DNA from: Poseidonibacter lekithochrous
GTDB lineage: Bacteria > Campylobacterota > Campylobacteria > Campylobacterales > Arcobacteraceae
Reading direction: 5' to 3'
DNA length: 64,000 bases
Assembly: GCF_013283835.1 (NCBI RefSeq)
Contig: NZ_CP054052.1
Location: 1,612,001 to 1,676,000 of the forward strand
Both the position numbers and the translations under genes were made by a program. Shown here piece by piece: positions 1 through 9,058 of the stretch (the stretch's first letter is position 1; every line of letters starts with the position of its first letter). A model generated the notes under the pieces. That model was not told the origin of the DNA, did not search any database, and saw only the letters and a list, made by a program, of their open reading frames with translations.

Positions 1-190
1 TATGATCTTGGTCTTTATTTTTAATTGTTAATAAAAACTCTTTTTCTTGAGTCTCAACAGCAACTTTATATTCCGTATTTCTTTCATAGTCAGTGAAATT
101 ATACGATTTTGCTATAAATTTAAAATCTACACCTTCATGTGAAGAAGGTGTAGTGATTAATTCTTTTTTATTAAATACGATATGTGGCAT
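1..190 (-). CDS. trmB: tRNA (guanine-N7)-methyltransferase, N-terminal fragment
   Basis: An open frame runs from an ATG at 190 to the window edge, giving about 63 residues that begin MPHIVFNKKELITT. No methyltransferase motif is visible in this stretch. The call rests on position: in Campylobacter jejuni the fibronectin-type-III lipoprotein Cj1279c is followed by trmB (Cj1278c), whose product has an N-terminal extension before the Rossmann domain. TrmB makes m7G46 in tRNA with S-adenosylmethionine. The start lies 17 bases after the lipoprotein stop on the same strand, so the two are probably cotranscribed. The C-terminal part is outside the window. Confidence 0.6.
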   Translation of the reverse strand, partial: MPHIVFNKKELITTPSSHEGVDFKFIAKSYNFTDYERNTEYKVAVETQEKEFLLTIKNKDQDH

Positions 191-207
191 TGTCTACTTT
201 ACTATTT

Positions 208-1482
208 TTAATTTTTAATTTTTGGAAGGATTAATTCTGCATCATCAGTTTTTTCTGACATTAATCCATATTCATCATTTGATTGAATAGAGTATTTGTA
301 TTGTACTCCATTGATGATGTTGTTATCTTCAAACCTAAGGCCTTTGATATCAGTGAATTTTTCTGTTTTAGATTCAAAAAAGCTAACTTCTGTTGTTTTA
401 TAAACATTGTATGACATAGCTCTTTTATCACCAGCAGACCAGTTTAAAATTGCTTTAGAACCTTGAATCTGTGCAAGTGTAATAACAGGTTTTGCAGGTT
501 TATTTAAAGTCATACCCATTCTTGAATCAATCTTATCAGAACTTCTTAAATGGTCTTTATCAATTGCAAAAACTTTGTAGTAGTAAGTTTTTCCATCTGA
601 ATCGATTTTATCAGTTACTGAAAGAGTGTCTTTTGAAACTTCTTTAACTTTACTAAATCCTAAACTTTCAAATAAACTTCTATGAATAGAATATTTTAAT
701 ACATCCTCAGTTGGAGAAGGTTCCCAAGTTAATACAATCTTTTTAGGTTGATTTACAGTTGCTTGGAAGTTTTGAGCTCCAATTGGTAAAGGTTTAGTTT
801 TTGCTGTAATAACTTCTGTTGGTTGAGTTGCTACATCTTCGTAAGTTAATGCAGTAATTCTGTATTTATAAACTTTGTTATTACCTAAACGATCATCAAT
901 GTATTCAGCATTTAGTCTTCCGTCAATTCTTTTTAGTAATTTCCATTTGTTTAATCCAGTATCAAATTTTTGGATTTCATAATATCTGATTCTTAAATCA
1001 GGATGTGGTCTCCATACAAGTTTGATTCTGTTTGGTAAATCAGAAATACCTTGTGCAAAACTAACTGGTAAAGCTCTAGCCGCTGTTTGTGTTACATAAG
1101 CTGTAGTAGTATTTGATTCACTACCATTCATTGCTTTAGAAGATATTTGATAAACATATTTTGTGTTAGGTTCTAGTTTTGTATCAACAAAGTGCGTAGT
1201 GTATCTGTTATCAAGAGATTTGATAAGTTTTAATCTTCTGCCATCTTTGTGCATATTAGCTCTGTAGAAGTTGTATCCAACTACTTTTGGGTCTTCTACT
1301 TTTTTCCATTCAAAAGCAATTGAAGTAATGTCAGCAATCGATTTAATCGATTTGCTGTCAATTACTTCAACTGTTTCGTCAACTTTTGGTTTTGTAGGTG
1401 TACCTAAGTTGCTTAATCCACTACATCCACTAAGTAAAAGAAGTGAAGCTGCTAATGATGTCGTTTTCACTAATGTTGTCAT
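208..1482 (-). CDS. flpA: Fibronectin type III domain lipoprotein, FlpA-like
   Basis: The 424-residue product starts with a lipoprotein signal peptide: a hydrophobic stretch ending in the lipobox LLSGC, with the acylated Cys at about residue 20. Behind it are about four fibronectin type III modules, near residues 45-122, 137-222, 233-318 and 326-416. Each has the typical W-x-P or W-x-x-V start and a Tyr-rich Y-x-Y-x-I/V strand. C. jejuni FlpA (Cj1279c) is an outer-membrane lipoprotein that binds fibronectin, and the gene order trmB-flpA-pseudouridine synthase-mrdB is shared. Whether this protein binds host fibronectin or has a structural envelope role is not shown by sequence. The start overlaps the 3' end of the upstream gene by 53 bases. 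Confidence 0.85.
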   Translation of the reverse strand: MTTLVKTTSLAASLLLLSGCSGLSNLGTPTKPKVDETVEVIDSKSIKSIADITSIAFEWKKVEDPKVVGYNFYRANMHKDGRRLKLIKSLDNRYTTHFVDTKLEPNTKYVYQISSKAMNGSESNTTTAYVTQTAARALPVSFAQGISDLPNRIKLVWRPHPDLRIRYYEIQKFDTGLNKWKLLKRIDGRLNAEYIDDRLGNNKVYKYRITALTYEDVATQPTEVITAKTKPLPIGAQNFQATVNQPKKIVLTWEPSPTEDVLKYSIHRSLFESLGFSKVKEVSKDTLSVTDKIDSDGKTYYYKVFAIDKDHLRSSDKIDSRMGMTLNKPAKPVITLAQIQGSKAILNWSAGDKRAMSYNVYKTTEVSFFESKTEKFTDIKGLRFEDNNIINGVQYKYSIQSNDEYGLMSEKTDDAELILPKIKN

Positions 1483-2416
1483 TTATCATCTCCATTTGAA
1501 AGTTGTTATTTAAAAAATTATTTATGTCTTCTGGTAAATCTGCTTTGAAACTCATATCTTCATTTGTGATAGGGTGAGTTAAGTATAGATTATATGCGTG
1601 TAAATAAAATCTATTTATTTTATTTAATTCGCCCTTAAAACCATATAAATTATCACCTAGAATATGCCTATTTATCGAGCCTAAATGTACTCTGATTTGG
1701 TGTGTTCTACCTGTAAATAATTTTGCAGCAACTAGTTCAAATTTTTCATTCTTACTAAGAGCAATTTTTGCGAATGCTGATTTAGCATTTCTACCATTAG
1801 ATTCAATAGACATTTTTAGTCTATTATTTGGATTTCTTCCTATTGGTTTTTCGATTATTATATTATCTTTAAGAGGTAAATCAATAACTGCCAAGTAATA
1901 TCTACCCATTGATTTAGCTTCTAATTGTTTTGATAATCCAACATGTGCTTCATTAGTTTTAGCAACAACCATTACTCCAGTTGTTCCTTTATCTAATCTA
2001 TGTACAATTCCATGTCGCTCTTCTCCTGAAATAGTTGAGAGAGAAATGTTTTTTAGTTTTAACCAATCTACAAGAGTTGCATCTTTTACACTTGGAGCAT
2101 CATGTACTGTTAAACCAGCTGGTTTATTTACTACAAGAATATGATCATCTTCATATATTATTTTTACATTTTTATCTTTTAGTGATTCTTTTACAAACTC
2201 TTCATCTTTCACTGGATTTAACTCAGCTTGAGGAAAATGCACTTCAATCTCTTGATTTTCTTTTAATTTTAGACCAGTTTTAGAAACCGTCTTACCATCT
2301 ACTTTAACAAACTCTTTTTTTATAAGTTGTTCTATTTGATTTCTTGAAGCATCAATCTGTGATGCCAGAAATTTATCTAATCTATTTGCTTCTTGAACAA
2401 TAAAATTTTTATCCAT
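1430..2416 (-). CDS. RluA/RluD-family 23S rRNA pseudouridine synthase
   Basis: The protein of about 328 residues has an N-terminal S4-like RNA-binding domain (about residues 5-65) and a pseudouridine synthase domain. The catalytic motif HRLDKGTTG carries the active-site Asp, and GRTHQIRVH lies further on. It isomerises uridines in rRNA; family membership does not fix which ones. The ATG at 2416 is preceded by AAAGAG at good spacing, whereas an in-frame GTG at 2434 adds six residues (MKEYLN) and sits two bases from the divergent rodA start. I prefer 2416. The 3' end overlaps the lipoprotein gene by 53 bases, so translation may be coupled. The C. jejuni counterpart is Cj1280c. Confidence 0.88.
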   Translation of the reverse strand: MDKNFIVQEANRLDKFLASQIDASRNQIEQLIKKEFVKVDGKTVSKTGLKLKENQEIEVHFPQAELNPVKDEEFVKESLKDKNVKIIYEDDHILVVNKPAGLTVHDAPSVKDATLVDWLKLKNISLSTISGEERHGIVHRLDKGTTGVMVVAKTNEAHVGLSKQLEAKSMGRYYLAVIDLPLKDNIIIEKPIGRNPNNRLKMSIESNGRNAKSAFAKIALSKNEKFELVAAKLFTGRTHQIRVHLGSINRHILGDNLYGFKGELNKINRFYLHAYNLYLTHPITNEDMSFKADLPEDINNFLNNNFQMEMINDNISENDIISSFTSFT

Positions 2417-2435
2417 ATTTAGATACTCTTTCACT

Positions 2436-3542
2436 ATGCGTTTATTTGATAAGAGAATTATATCCCATTTTGATTATTTGTTAATCATTTTTGTTTTACC
2501 ATTGGTGTTTTTATCACATCACCTAATCAGTGAAACAAATGAAATATTAGCGAATAAACAATTAATCTACTTTACAATTTCATTTTTTGCCTTTGCAGTA
2601 GTCTTCATTTTGCCTATAAGAAAGAAGTTAAGAATCATACCTTTTCTTTATTGGCTTGGAATTATTTTACTACTAGCGGTTGAATTTTGGGGTGTTACAA
2701 AACTTGGTGCAAAAAGATGGCTTCCTATGCCTATTTTGAATACGACTATACAACCATCAGAGTTGATAAAACCTATATATATTTTAATGTTAGGTTATTT
2801 AATACACAGTAGACCACCCCCTAAAAATGGCTATGGATTTATTGATTTTATGTATTTTTCATTTTATATTTTGTTGCCATTTCTTTTAATTGCAAAAGAG
2901 CCAGACTTAGGAACAGCTCTTGTTATGCTTTTAGTTGGTTATGGAATTTTATTTATTATTGGTGTAAATTGGAAAATTTGGGCAGGAATTATTTTGACAA
3001 TTGCCATTTCTTCTCCCTTTATGTATACATATTTAATCAAAGATTATCAGAAAAAAAGAATTAAAGATTTTATTTCTGAAAAACCTAGTTATCACGTACA
3101 ACAATCAATTATTGCCATAGGTTCAGGTGGTTTAGTTGGTAAATTAAGTGAGGATGCAACTCAAACACAGTTAAAATTTTTGCCAATTGCAACTAGTGAT
3201 TTTATTTTTGCATATTTTGTTGAAAGATATGGGTTTTTAGGTTCAGTAGGCTTGATATTTATTTATGTTTTACTGATTATGCACTTACTAACCATGAACT
3301 ATTATTTCAAAGATGATTACGTCATACGGGCGTTTGCTTCAGGGCTTGCGCTATTGTTGTTTTTGAATATGAGTGTAAATATACTTATGGTTATTGGTTT
3401 TGCTCCAGTTGTTGGATTACCATTGCCATTGTTTTCCTATGGTGGGAGTTCTTTTATTAATTTTGCTGTAATATTCGCAATATTAGAAAATTTATTAGCA
3501 TTTAGATACATGGATATGTACAATTATGAGAGGAAATTATAA
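2436..3542 (+). CDS. rodA: Rod-shape peptidoglycan polymerase RodA/MrdB (SEDS family)
   Basis: The 368-residue integral membrane protein has about ten hydrophobic segments and SEDS-family signatures, including TIQPSELIKP and KEPDLGTALVML in the middle and a C-terminal GLPLPLFSYGGSSF. RodA is the glycosyltransferase of the elongasome and works with the transpeptidase PBP2 to polymerise lipid II on the outer face of the inner membrane. The protein begins MRLFDKRIISHFDY, a pattern I recall from campylobacterial MrdB, which supports the start. No strong Shine-Dalgarno sequence precedes it. It is divergent from the pseudouridine synthase gene with almost no spacer. The agmatinase gene follows after two bases. 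Confidence 0.93.
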   Translation: MRLFDKRIISHFDYLLIIFVLPLVFLSHHLISETNEILANKQLIYFTISFFAFAVVFILPIRKKLRIIPFLYWLGIILLLAVEFWGVTKLGAKRWLPMPILNTTIQPSELIKPIYILMLGYLIHSRPPPKNGYGFIDFMYFSFYILLPFLLIAKEPDLGTALVMLLVGYGILFIIGVNWKIWAGIILTIAISSPFMYTYLIKDYQKKRIKDFISEKPSYHVQQSIIAIGSGGLVGKLSEDATQTQLKFLPIATSDFIFAYFVERYGFLGSVGLIFIYVLLIMHLLTMNYYFKDDYVIRAFASGLALLLFLNMSVNILMVIGFAPVVGLPLPLFSYGGSSFINFAVIFAILENLLAFRYMDMYNYERKL

Positions 3543-3544
3543 AC

Positions 3545-4396
3545 ATGAAAGCACAAAGTAATACTTTTATAGGATTTGAAGAAAATTTTGAAGAGTCACA
3601 AGCTGTATTATTTGGAGTACCCTTTGATGGAACTACTTCATTTAAACCAGGTGCTAGATTTGCACCAAGTGCAATGAGAGAAGATTCTTGGGCTATTGAG
3701 AGTTATTCTCCTTATTTAGATAAAGATTTAGAAGATTTATCTCTATTTGATTTTGGAAATCTAGAATTACCTTTTGGTGATAAAATGAATGCTTTACGAA
3801 TGATTGAAGAAACAGTTGATGAAATCGTACAAGCAGGAAAAAAACCAATTATGATTGGAGGAGAACATTTAGTTTCTTATGCTCCTGTAAAATCATTAGT
3901 GAAAAAATATCCAGATTTAAATATCATTCATTTTGATGCTCACACAGATTTAAGAAGAGATTATTTAGGGGAAGAATTTTCACATGCTACGGTTTTGCGA
4001 AGAATATATGATTTAGTTGGAGATGGTAAATTAAATCAATTCTGTATTCGGTCAGGACTTAAAGAAGAGTTTGAATGGGCAAAAGAACATGCACACCTAG
4101 AAAAGTTCACTTTTAATACTCTAGAGAGTAGGGTAGAAGCTCTAATTAATGAACCTGTATATATTACTATAGATTTAGACGTTTTTGATCCTTCTGTATT
4201 TCCTGGGACTGGAACGCCGGAGCCTGGTGGAATTAATTTTCATCAGATGTTAGAAATTATTGGTACTTTATCAAAATTAGAGAATGTAGTAGGTATTGAT
4301 GTTGTTGAATTGAGTCCAAAACATGATGCTAGTGGAGTATCTACAGCAGTTGCTTGTAAGACTTTAAGAGAGTTGGTATTAGCAACAATAAAGTAA
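3545..4396 (+). CDS. speB: Agmatinase / ureohydrolase family protein
   Basis: The 283-residue product is a binuclear-manganese ureohydrolase. The metal-ligand motifs are all present: GGEH near residue 101, DAHTDLR near 131-137 and DLDVFDP near 213-219. Agmatinase hydrolyses agmatine to putrescine and urea in polyamine synthesis; the family also includes arginases and guanidinobutyrases. The overall length and the GTGTPEPGG segment fit agmatinase best, but substrate cannot be fixed from sequence alone. The gene starts two bases after rodA stops, with AGGAAAT before the ATG. It ends inside a long perfect hairpin shared with the convergent gene. Confidence 0.85.
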   Translation: MKAQSNTFIGFEENFEESQAVLFGVPFDGTTSFKPGARFAPSAMREDSWAIESYSPYLDKDLEDLSLFDFGNLELPFGDKMNALRMIEETVDEIVQAGKKPIMIGGEHLVSYAPVKSLVKKYPDLNIIHFDAHTDLRRDYLGEEFSHATVLRRIYDLVGDGKLNQFCIRSGLKEEFEWAKEHAHLEKFTFNTLESRVEALINEPVYITIDLDVFDPSVFPGTGTPEPGGINFHQMLEIIGTLSKLENVVGIDVVELSPKHDASGVSTAVACKTLRELVLATIK

Positions 4397-4417
4397 AAGA
4401 TTTTCTTTTACTTTATT
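4387..4417. terminator. Bidirectional terminator between speB and the MTHFR-family gene
   Basis: A perfect 14-bp inverted repeat (4387-4400 and 4404-4417) with a 3-base loop spans the speB stop codon. It sits between convergent genes with A/T runs on both sides, so it can terminate transcription in either direction. Confidence 0.8.
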
Positions 4418-4424
4418 AAAAATA

Positions 4425-5348
4425 TTATTCGTTATCTTTGATAATCTTTTTTACTTCATTTAATAAATCTACTGAAGCATCAATTTCTTCTTTTCTAATT
4501 GCAACACTCTCAACGTTACAACCAACTGGAATACCTCTTTTTTTACCAAAGATATATAATTCCTCAAAGAACATTTTAGATAATCTTACTGATTCTTCTA
4601 GAATATTTCCAGAATCTTTTAAATCCTCTTCTAAATAATTTGGAATATTAATCCCTAACCATTTCATAAAGTCTAATGTTTTAGCACTTCCACAAGGAGT
4701 TAATGTGAAAATAATAGGAACCATTTCTTTATTATTCTCTTTTGAGTATTTAGCATAATCACTTAAGAAGATCTTTGCAGCTTCTAAGTCGTAAACACAT
4801 TGAGTAATAAAATATTCACAAGAACTATCAATTTTTGCGAATACTCTTTCATGTTCATTATGTTTTTTTGTATGTCTTTCTGGAATTGTAATTCCACCTA
4901 AACATAAGTTATCATTTACTTCTCTTTTTAAACTATAAGCTTCTCTTAGAGTAATATTGTTTTGCTGTTCATGTGAAGCAGCTCCAACAAATACAGAGTG
5001 CACTTGGCTTTGTTTAGTCTCTTCTAACCATGCAGTAAATTTTTCACTAGTGAAATTTCCCACAGCTCTATATACAATTCTTGGAGTTTTTAAATCTTGT
5101 AAATATTTTTTTGAGTACTCACAAGGATTTAGAGTTTTGATAAAAGGGAAAGGTCTTTTTTCATCTGTTCTGTCTGATTCATCTTGAATATCATATAAAA
5201 CTAAACCATCAATGTCTAATTTTGAAATTCTATCAACATGTTTTTTAGCAATAACTTCGATCTCTTCAGATGTATGTTTTACTTTTGGAGGTGTGATACC
5301 GTATAATAAAATACCACTTTGTTTTGTTCTTATTTTATCTGTTAACAT
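4425..5348 (-). CDS. Methylenetetrahydrofolate reductase (MetF)-family protein
   Basis: The 307-residue product resembles the TIM-barrel methylenetetrahydrofolate reductase family: an early glycine-containing strand (GILLYGITPPK), a middle FVGAASHEQQN region and a late TLTPCGSAKTLDFMKWLGI helix region. MTHFR reduces 5,10-methylene-THF to 5-methyl-THF using FAD. Some motifs of canonical MetF are weak, so it may be a divergent paralogue with another folate or one-carbon role. It is monocistronic and convergent with speB. The start ATG at 5348 follows AGGTTAC on the coding strand. Confidence 0.6.
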   Translation of the reverse strand: MLTDKIRTKQSGILLYGITPPKVKHTSEEIEVIAKKHVDRISKLDIDGLVLYDIQDESDRTDEKRPFPFIKTLNPCEYSKKYLQDLKTPRIVYRAVGNFTSEKFTAWLEETKQSQVHSVFVGAASHEQQNNITLREAYSLKREVNDNLCLGGITIPERHTKKHNEHERVFAKIDSSCEYFITQCVYDLEAAKIFLSDYAKYSKENNKEMVPIIFTLTPCGSAKTLDFMKWLGINIPNYLEEDLKDSGNILEESVRLSKMFFEELYIFGKKRGIPVGCNVESVAIRKEEIDASVDLLNEVKKIIKDNE

Positions 5349-5435
5349 TTATTTAGTAACCTTGAAATATATTATAAATTTTTGTATTTTACTAGATTTT
5401 GTTTAAGTCTATGTAAAAAGAGTTTTTGAATCAGT

Positions 5436-5461
5436 AAATATAGGAGTATTTTCCTATATTT
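5436..5461. terminator. Hairpin at the end of the tonB transcript
   Basis: A perfect 10-bp inverted repeat (5436-5445 and 5452-5461) with a 6-base loop lies directly at the stop of the minus-strand membrane gene. A clear T run is missing, so termination is likely but not certain. Confidence 0.5.
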
Positions 5462-6180
5462 TACATCTGACCTTGGGCTTTTAGAATTTGTTTTAAGATA
5501 TCTAAATCATAGACACTTTTTCCACAAGAAGCTACATCTGTTTTTACATTTAGAAATTTAGTACCTTTGTTATCAAGATATGTATAGTTTAAAACATAAT
5601 CTTTTTTTAATAGTTTTAAATAGTTTTCATCTTCACAAATAGATTCTTGAACTCTTTTTCTAAAGTTTTTTAATCTTGGCATTCTATTTTTTTGAATATT
5701 TAGACTAAGTAATTGATAAGTATAAGCAATATTTTTTTCAACTATCTCAACATTTTGTAATTGAGTATATGAATCCACTTTGATTGGAAGTTGATCTTTT
5801 AGTTTTTCAATTTCACTTTTTATTATGTACTCTTCCATAAAGTATATTTTTGCTAAATCATTTAACGCAAATAATGAAAACATAAGATTTATTGTAACCA
5901 TAATCTTAGCCATAAAACTCCAGAATTTTGAACCTAAATATTTATTGGCACTTCTAATTACCGCTATAAAAATAAAAATTGTATAAATAATTCTAAGAGA
6001 ATAAAGAGAGAAATCTATAATCTTATCAGATTCAGTAATCTCAAAACTATCTTCACCTATGTTGAAACCAAAAAAAACATTTAGTAATAAATTTGCAAAT
6101 ACAAACCAAATCCAAAAAGTAATAGAAAGGCTAATTTCACCTTTTATAAGTTTTCTGAAATAACTTTCGTTTGTTGTCAT
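5461..6180 (-). CDS. Unknown membrane protein in operon with tonB
   Basis: I do not recognise a named family in this 239-residue protein. Three hydrophobic segments are visible, near residues 18-40, 55-80 and 90-115. A hydrophilic C-terminal half of about 120 residues follows, rich in Lys and Asn, with two cysteines near residues 180 and 219. The start is 12 bases after the tonB stop with a good AGGAAAC ribosome binding site, so the pair is very likely one operon. A role in energy transduction or envelope function with TonB is only suggested by this arrangement. Confidence 0.7.
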   Translation of the reverse strand: MTTNESYFRKLIKGEISLSITFWIWFVFANLLLNVFFGFNIGEDSFEITESDKIIDFSLYSLRIIYTIFIFIAVIRSANKYLGSKFWSFMAKIMVTINLMFSLFALNDLAKIYFMEEYIIKSEIEKLKDQLPIKVDSYTQLQNVEIVEKNIAYTYQLLSLNIQKNRMPRLKNFRKRVQESICEDENYLKLLKKDYVLNYTYLDNKGTKFLNVKTDVASCGKSVYDLDILKQILKAQGQM

Positions 6181-6192
6181 GTTTTGTTTCCT

Positions 6193-6975
6193 TTAGTATA
6201 TTCTATAATGAACTTGAAATTTTAGTTTTGTAGGTGTTTTAGGCCTAGGATAATCTTTGTATGCAATTTCTATTAATTTTAATGAATAGTCATCAAATAC
6301 AGCATAACCAGATGAATTGGTAATTTTAAGATTTTTAATATTACCATTTGGATAATACATAAATTCTACTATATTTTTCCCAGATAATCTTAATTTTGCT
6401 GCTAACTTAGGATATCCAAGTCTTGTTAAAACCCTTTGTGTAATTACTTGAAAATTGTTAAGATTCTTTTCTAAATATGCTTTTTGCACCTTTGTAAAGG
6501 TTTGATATTCTCTTCCATATAACCTTTGTAGTTCATTTAAAACTTTATTATTTACAGGCTCTTTTTGTGATAGAAAATCTTCAAGGGTTTTTTCTTGTAT
6601 TGTTTTTCTTTTTTGAACTTGTTTTACAGGTGTTGGCTTTTTTACTCTTTTTTTCTGATAAGTTACAGTTTTTTTAGTTTTGATATATTTTTTTGGTAAA
6701 GTTCTTGTTATCTGTTTTTTTACTTTCTTTTTTACAATAGGCTTTTTTATAGCTGGTTTTTTAATTTCAACTATTTTTTTTGGCTCTACTTTTTTAATCT
6801 CTTTTTTTATGGGCTTTGGCGCGATTTGTTTTAGTTTTACAAATTGTACATTTGATTTTTTATGGTCTATATTTTTATTTGTTTTAGTTTGCGCAGCTTT
6901 TTCAATTTTATATTGTTTAAATAGTAATAAGTGCAGGGAAATGGATACAACAAAGGCAAATATAATTATTTTCAT
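6193..6975 (-). CDS. tonB: Energy transducer TonB
   Basis: The 260-residue protein has the TonB layout. A single N-terminal membrane anchor (residues 1-18) is followed by a long Lys/Pro-rich spacer with repeated KKP/KKI/VKK units (about 30-125), built to span the periplasm. The C-terminal TonB box-binding domain follows (about 175-260), with the YPNG turn, a nearby NLKITNSSGYAVFD segment and a final KFQVHYRIY strand. TonB passes proton-motive force from ExbB-ExbD to outer-membrane receptors such as the FecA-like receptor at 35.9 kb. No exbB or exbD lies nearby. No convincing Fur box was found upstream. Confidence 0.9.
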   Translation of the reverse strand: MKIIIFAFVVSISLHLLLFKQYKIEKAAQTKTNKNIDHKKSNVQFVKLKQIAPKPIKKEIKKVEPKKIVEIKKPAIKKPIVKKKVKKQITRTLPKKYIKTKKTVTYQKKRVKKPTPVKQVQKRKTIQEKTLEDFLSQKEPVNNKVLNELQRLYGREYQTFTKVQKAYLEKNLNNFQVITQRVLTRLGYPKLAAKLRLSGKNIVEFMYYPNGNIKNLKITNSSGYAVFDDYSLKLIEIAYKDYPRPKTPTKLKFQVHYRIY

Positions 6976-7131
6976 AAAAAGATTATATTCAAAGTAAACT
7001 AATAGATTATTAACAGTGTGAAAAATTCTTTATTAATCTGCTTCAAAACTACTGTTTAATGGGCTTATTAATATATCATAAATATATTTTTGGGTATCCT
7101 ATCTAAAATTAAATTATTATTAGGATAATAG

Positions 7132-8415
7132 ATGTTTGATAATTCAGTTAAAGCATACGAAGAAGCTTGTGAAGTAATTCCTGGTGGGGTTGATTCACCA
7201 GTTAGAGCATTTAAAAGTGTAGGAGGAACTCCACCGTTTATTGATAGAGGTGAGGGTGCTTATCTTTTTGATGTTGATAACAACAAATACTTAGATTTTG
7301 TACAATCTTGGGGACCACTAATTTTTGGTCATTGTGATAAAGATATTGAAGAAGCAGTAATTGCAACTGCAAAAAAAGGTCTTTCTTTTGGAGCACCAAC
7401 TACATTAGAAACTGAATTAGCAAATGAAATTGTTGATATGTATGATTACATTGATAAAGTTAGATTTGTAAGTTCAGGAACTGAGGCAGTTATGTCTGCT
7501 ATTAGACTTGCTCGTGGTGTTACTGGTAAGAATGATATTTTAAAATTTGAGGGTTGTTACCACGGTCACTCTGATTCATTATTAGTTCAAGCTGGTTCTG
7601 GTATGGCTACATTTGGAGCACCAAGTTCTCCTGGAGTTCCTGCTGATTTAACTAAACACACTTTATTATGTGAATATAACAATATTGAAAACTTAAAAAA
7701 ATGTTTTGAAGACTCAAATGATATCTCTTGTATTATTATTGAGCCAATTGCTGGAAATATGGGATTAGTTCCTGCTTCACCAGAATTCTTAAAGGTTTGT
7801 AGAGAATTATGTGATGCTAATGGTGCATTATTAATTTTTGACGAAGTAATGACAGGGTTTAGAGCCTCTTTAACAGGTGCTAGTGGAATCTTAGAAACTA
7901 AAGCTGATATTATTACATTTGGTAAAGTAATTGGTGCAGGTATGCCTGTAGGTGCATTTGCTTCAAATAAAGAAATCATGGGTCACTTATCACCAGATGG
8001 AGCTGTTTACCAAGCAGGTACATTAAGTGGAAATCCAGTTGCTATGAGTGCTGGTTTAGTTTCTCTTAGAAAATTAAAAGCAAATCCAGAAATTTATGCA
8101 GCTTTAAATGAAAAAGCTTCAAGATTAGTTGCTGGACTTAAAGAAGTTGCAGAACAAAATAATATCGGTCTTCAAGTGGATACAAGAGGTTCAATGTTTG
8201 GATTCTTCTTCGCTGATAAAATGCCAACAAACTTCAAAGAAGTTACTGATTTTTGTGACTTTGAAAGATTTGGTAAATTCCACCACGAAATGATTAAAAG
8301 AGGTTTCTATTTTGCTTGTTCTCAATATGAAGCTGGATTTATTTGTACAGTAATTACTGATGAAGATATTGATGCTTGTATAAATGCAGCATCAGAAGTT
8401 ATGAAAAATTTATAA
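7132..8415 (+). CDS. hemL: Glutamate-1-semialdehyde 2,1-aminomutase
   Basis: The 427-residue enzyme is full length. It converts glutamate-1-semialdehyde to 5-aminolevulinate, the last step of the C5 route to tetrapyrroles in the cytoplasm. Diagnostic segments are [12 protein letters not shown] at the N-terminus, [15 protein letters not shown] for phosphate binding, FDEVMTGFR with the cofactor-contacting Asp, and [15 protein letters not shown] with the PLP Schiff-base Lys near residue 264. The ATG follows AGGATAAT. It heads a compact operon with ppnP, atpZ and a membrane protein gene. hemF, a later haem gene, lies elsewhere in this window. Confidence 0.97.
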   Translation: MFDNSVKAYEEACEVIPGGVDSPVRAFKSVGGTPPFIDRGEGAYLFDVDNNKYLDFVQSWGPLIFGHCDKDIEEAVIATAKKGLSFGAPTTLETELANEIVDMYDYIDKVRFVSSGTEAVMSAIRLARGVTGKNDILKFEGCYHGHSDSLLVQAGSGMATFGAPSSPGVPADLTKHTLLCEYNNIENLKKCFEDSNDISCIIIEPIAGNMGLVPASPEFLKVCRELCDANGALLIFDEVMTGFRASLTGASGILETKADIITFGKVIGAGMPVGAFASNKEIMGHLSPDGAVYQAGTLSGNPVAMSAGLVSLRKLKANPEIYAALNEKASRLVAGLKEVAEQNNIGLQVDTRGSMFGFFFADKMPTNFKEVTDFCDFERFGKFHHEMIKRGFYFACSQYEAGFICTVITDEDIDACINAASEVMKNL

Positions 8416-8424
8416 GAGGTTGAT

Positions 8425-8739
8425 ATGGGAACTTTAAAAAACGTTGAATTAACAAAAAAAGCAAATATTTATTTTGATGGAAATGTTACAAGTAGATCTT
8501 TTATTGATGAAAATGGTGAAAGTAAATCTCTTGGGATTATGATGATTGGTGAGTATAACTTTGGTACAGCTCAAGCTGAATTAATGGAAATTTTGGCAGG
8601 AGAAGTTGAAGTTAAACTTGCAGGTTCTGATACTTGGAATACTTATACTGCTGACACTTCATTTGATGTTCCAGCTAATTCAAGCTTCGATATCAAAGTA
8701 AAAACTATTACTGATTATTGTTGTTCATATATTAAATAA
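8425..8739 (+). CDS. ppnP: Pyrimidine/purine nucleoside phosphorylase PpnP
   Basis: The 104-residue protein matches the PpnP (YaiE, formerly DUF1255) family: a small cupin-like beta barrel with the pattern GEYNFGTAQAELMEILAG and a C-terminal DYCCSYIK. Family members split a range of nucleosides into base and (deoxy)ribose-1-phosphate, feeding nucleotide salvage. The length is typical. The gene begins nine bases after hemL with GAGGT as ribosome binding site and is followed closely by atpZ, so it is cotranscribed with hemL. Confidence 0.9.
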   Translation: MGTLKNVELTKKANIYFDGNVTSRSFIDENGESKSLGIMMIGEYNFGTAQAELMEILAGEVEVKLAGSDTWNTYTADTSFDVPANSSFDIKVKTITDYCCSYIK

Positions 8740-8752
8740 TCAAGGATATTTT

Positions 8753-9058
8753 ATGGATAATAAAGAAAATAATGTACCAAAACATAGAGAAAAACTTGAA
8801 GCCTTAGATAACTTATCTTTAGGTATTTCAATGATAGCAGCTGTTGCTATTGGATTTGGTATTGGATATGGACTAAAAGAGTTAACTGGTTATGGTTGGA
8901 CTTTATGGTTAGGACTATTTTGGGGTATTGCAGCTGCTGGATTAAATATTTATAGAGCTTATAAAAGAGCTCAAAAACAATATGAAGGTATGGAAAACGA
9001 CCCTAGATATTCACATAGAGCGAAACATGGAGATAAAGCTTCAGATGATGAAGATTAA
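8753..9058 (+). CDS. atpZ: AtpZ/AtpI-family membrane protein
   Basis: The 101-residue protein has two transmembrane helices, near residues 24-44 and 49-70, separated by a short LKELTGYG turn, and hydrophilic charged ends. This is the AtpZ/AtpI pattern, small proteins linked to assembly or magnesium supply of F-type ATP synthase; the link here is by family only, as no atp genes lie nearby. An AAGGATATT site precedes the ATG. Its stop overlaps the true start of the next gene, which indicates coupled translation. Confidence 0.8.
   Translation: MDNKENNVPKHREKLEALDNLSLGISMIAAVAIGFGIGYGLKELTGYGWTLWLGLFWGIAAAGLNIYRAYKRAQKQYEGMENDPRYSHRAKHGDKASDDED

Noticed and set aside
1271..1513. Plus-strand frame over the lipoprotein gene
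   Set aside because: Antisense shadow of the FlpA-like gene with no family features.
6680..6997. Plus-strand Phe/Ile-rich frame opposite tonB
   Set aside because: It is the reverse of the Lys-rich TonB spacer (AAA codons read as TTT), which creates a false membrane-protein look.
8982..9047. Upstream start of the membrane protein gene at 8982
   Set aside because: It would overlap atpZ by 77 bases without need. The ATG at 9048 overlaps the atpZ stop in the usual coupled manner and gives a cleaner N-terminus.
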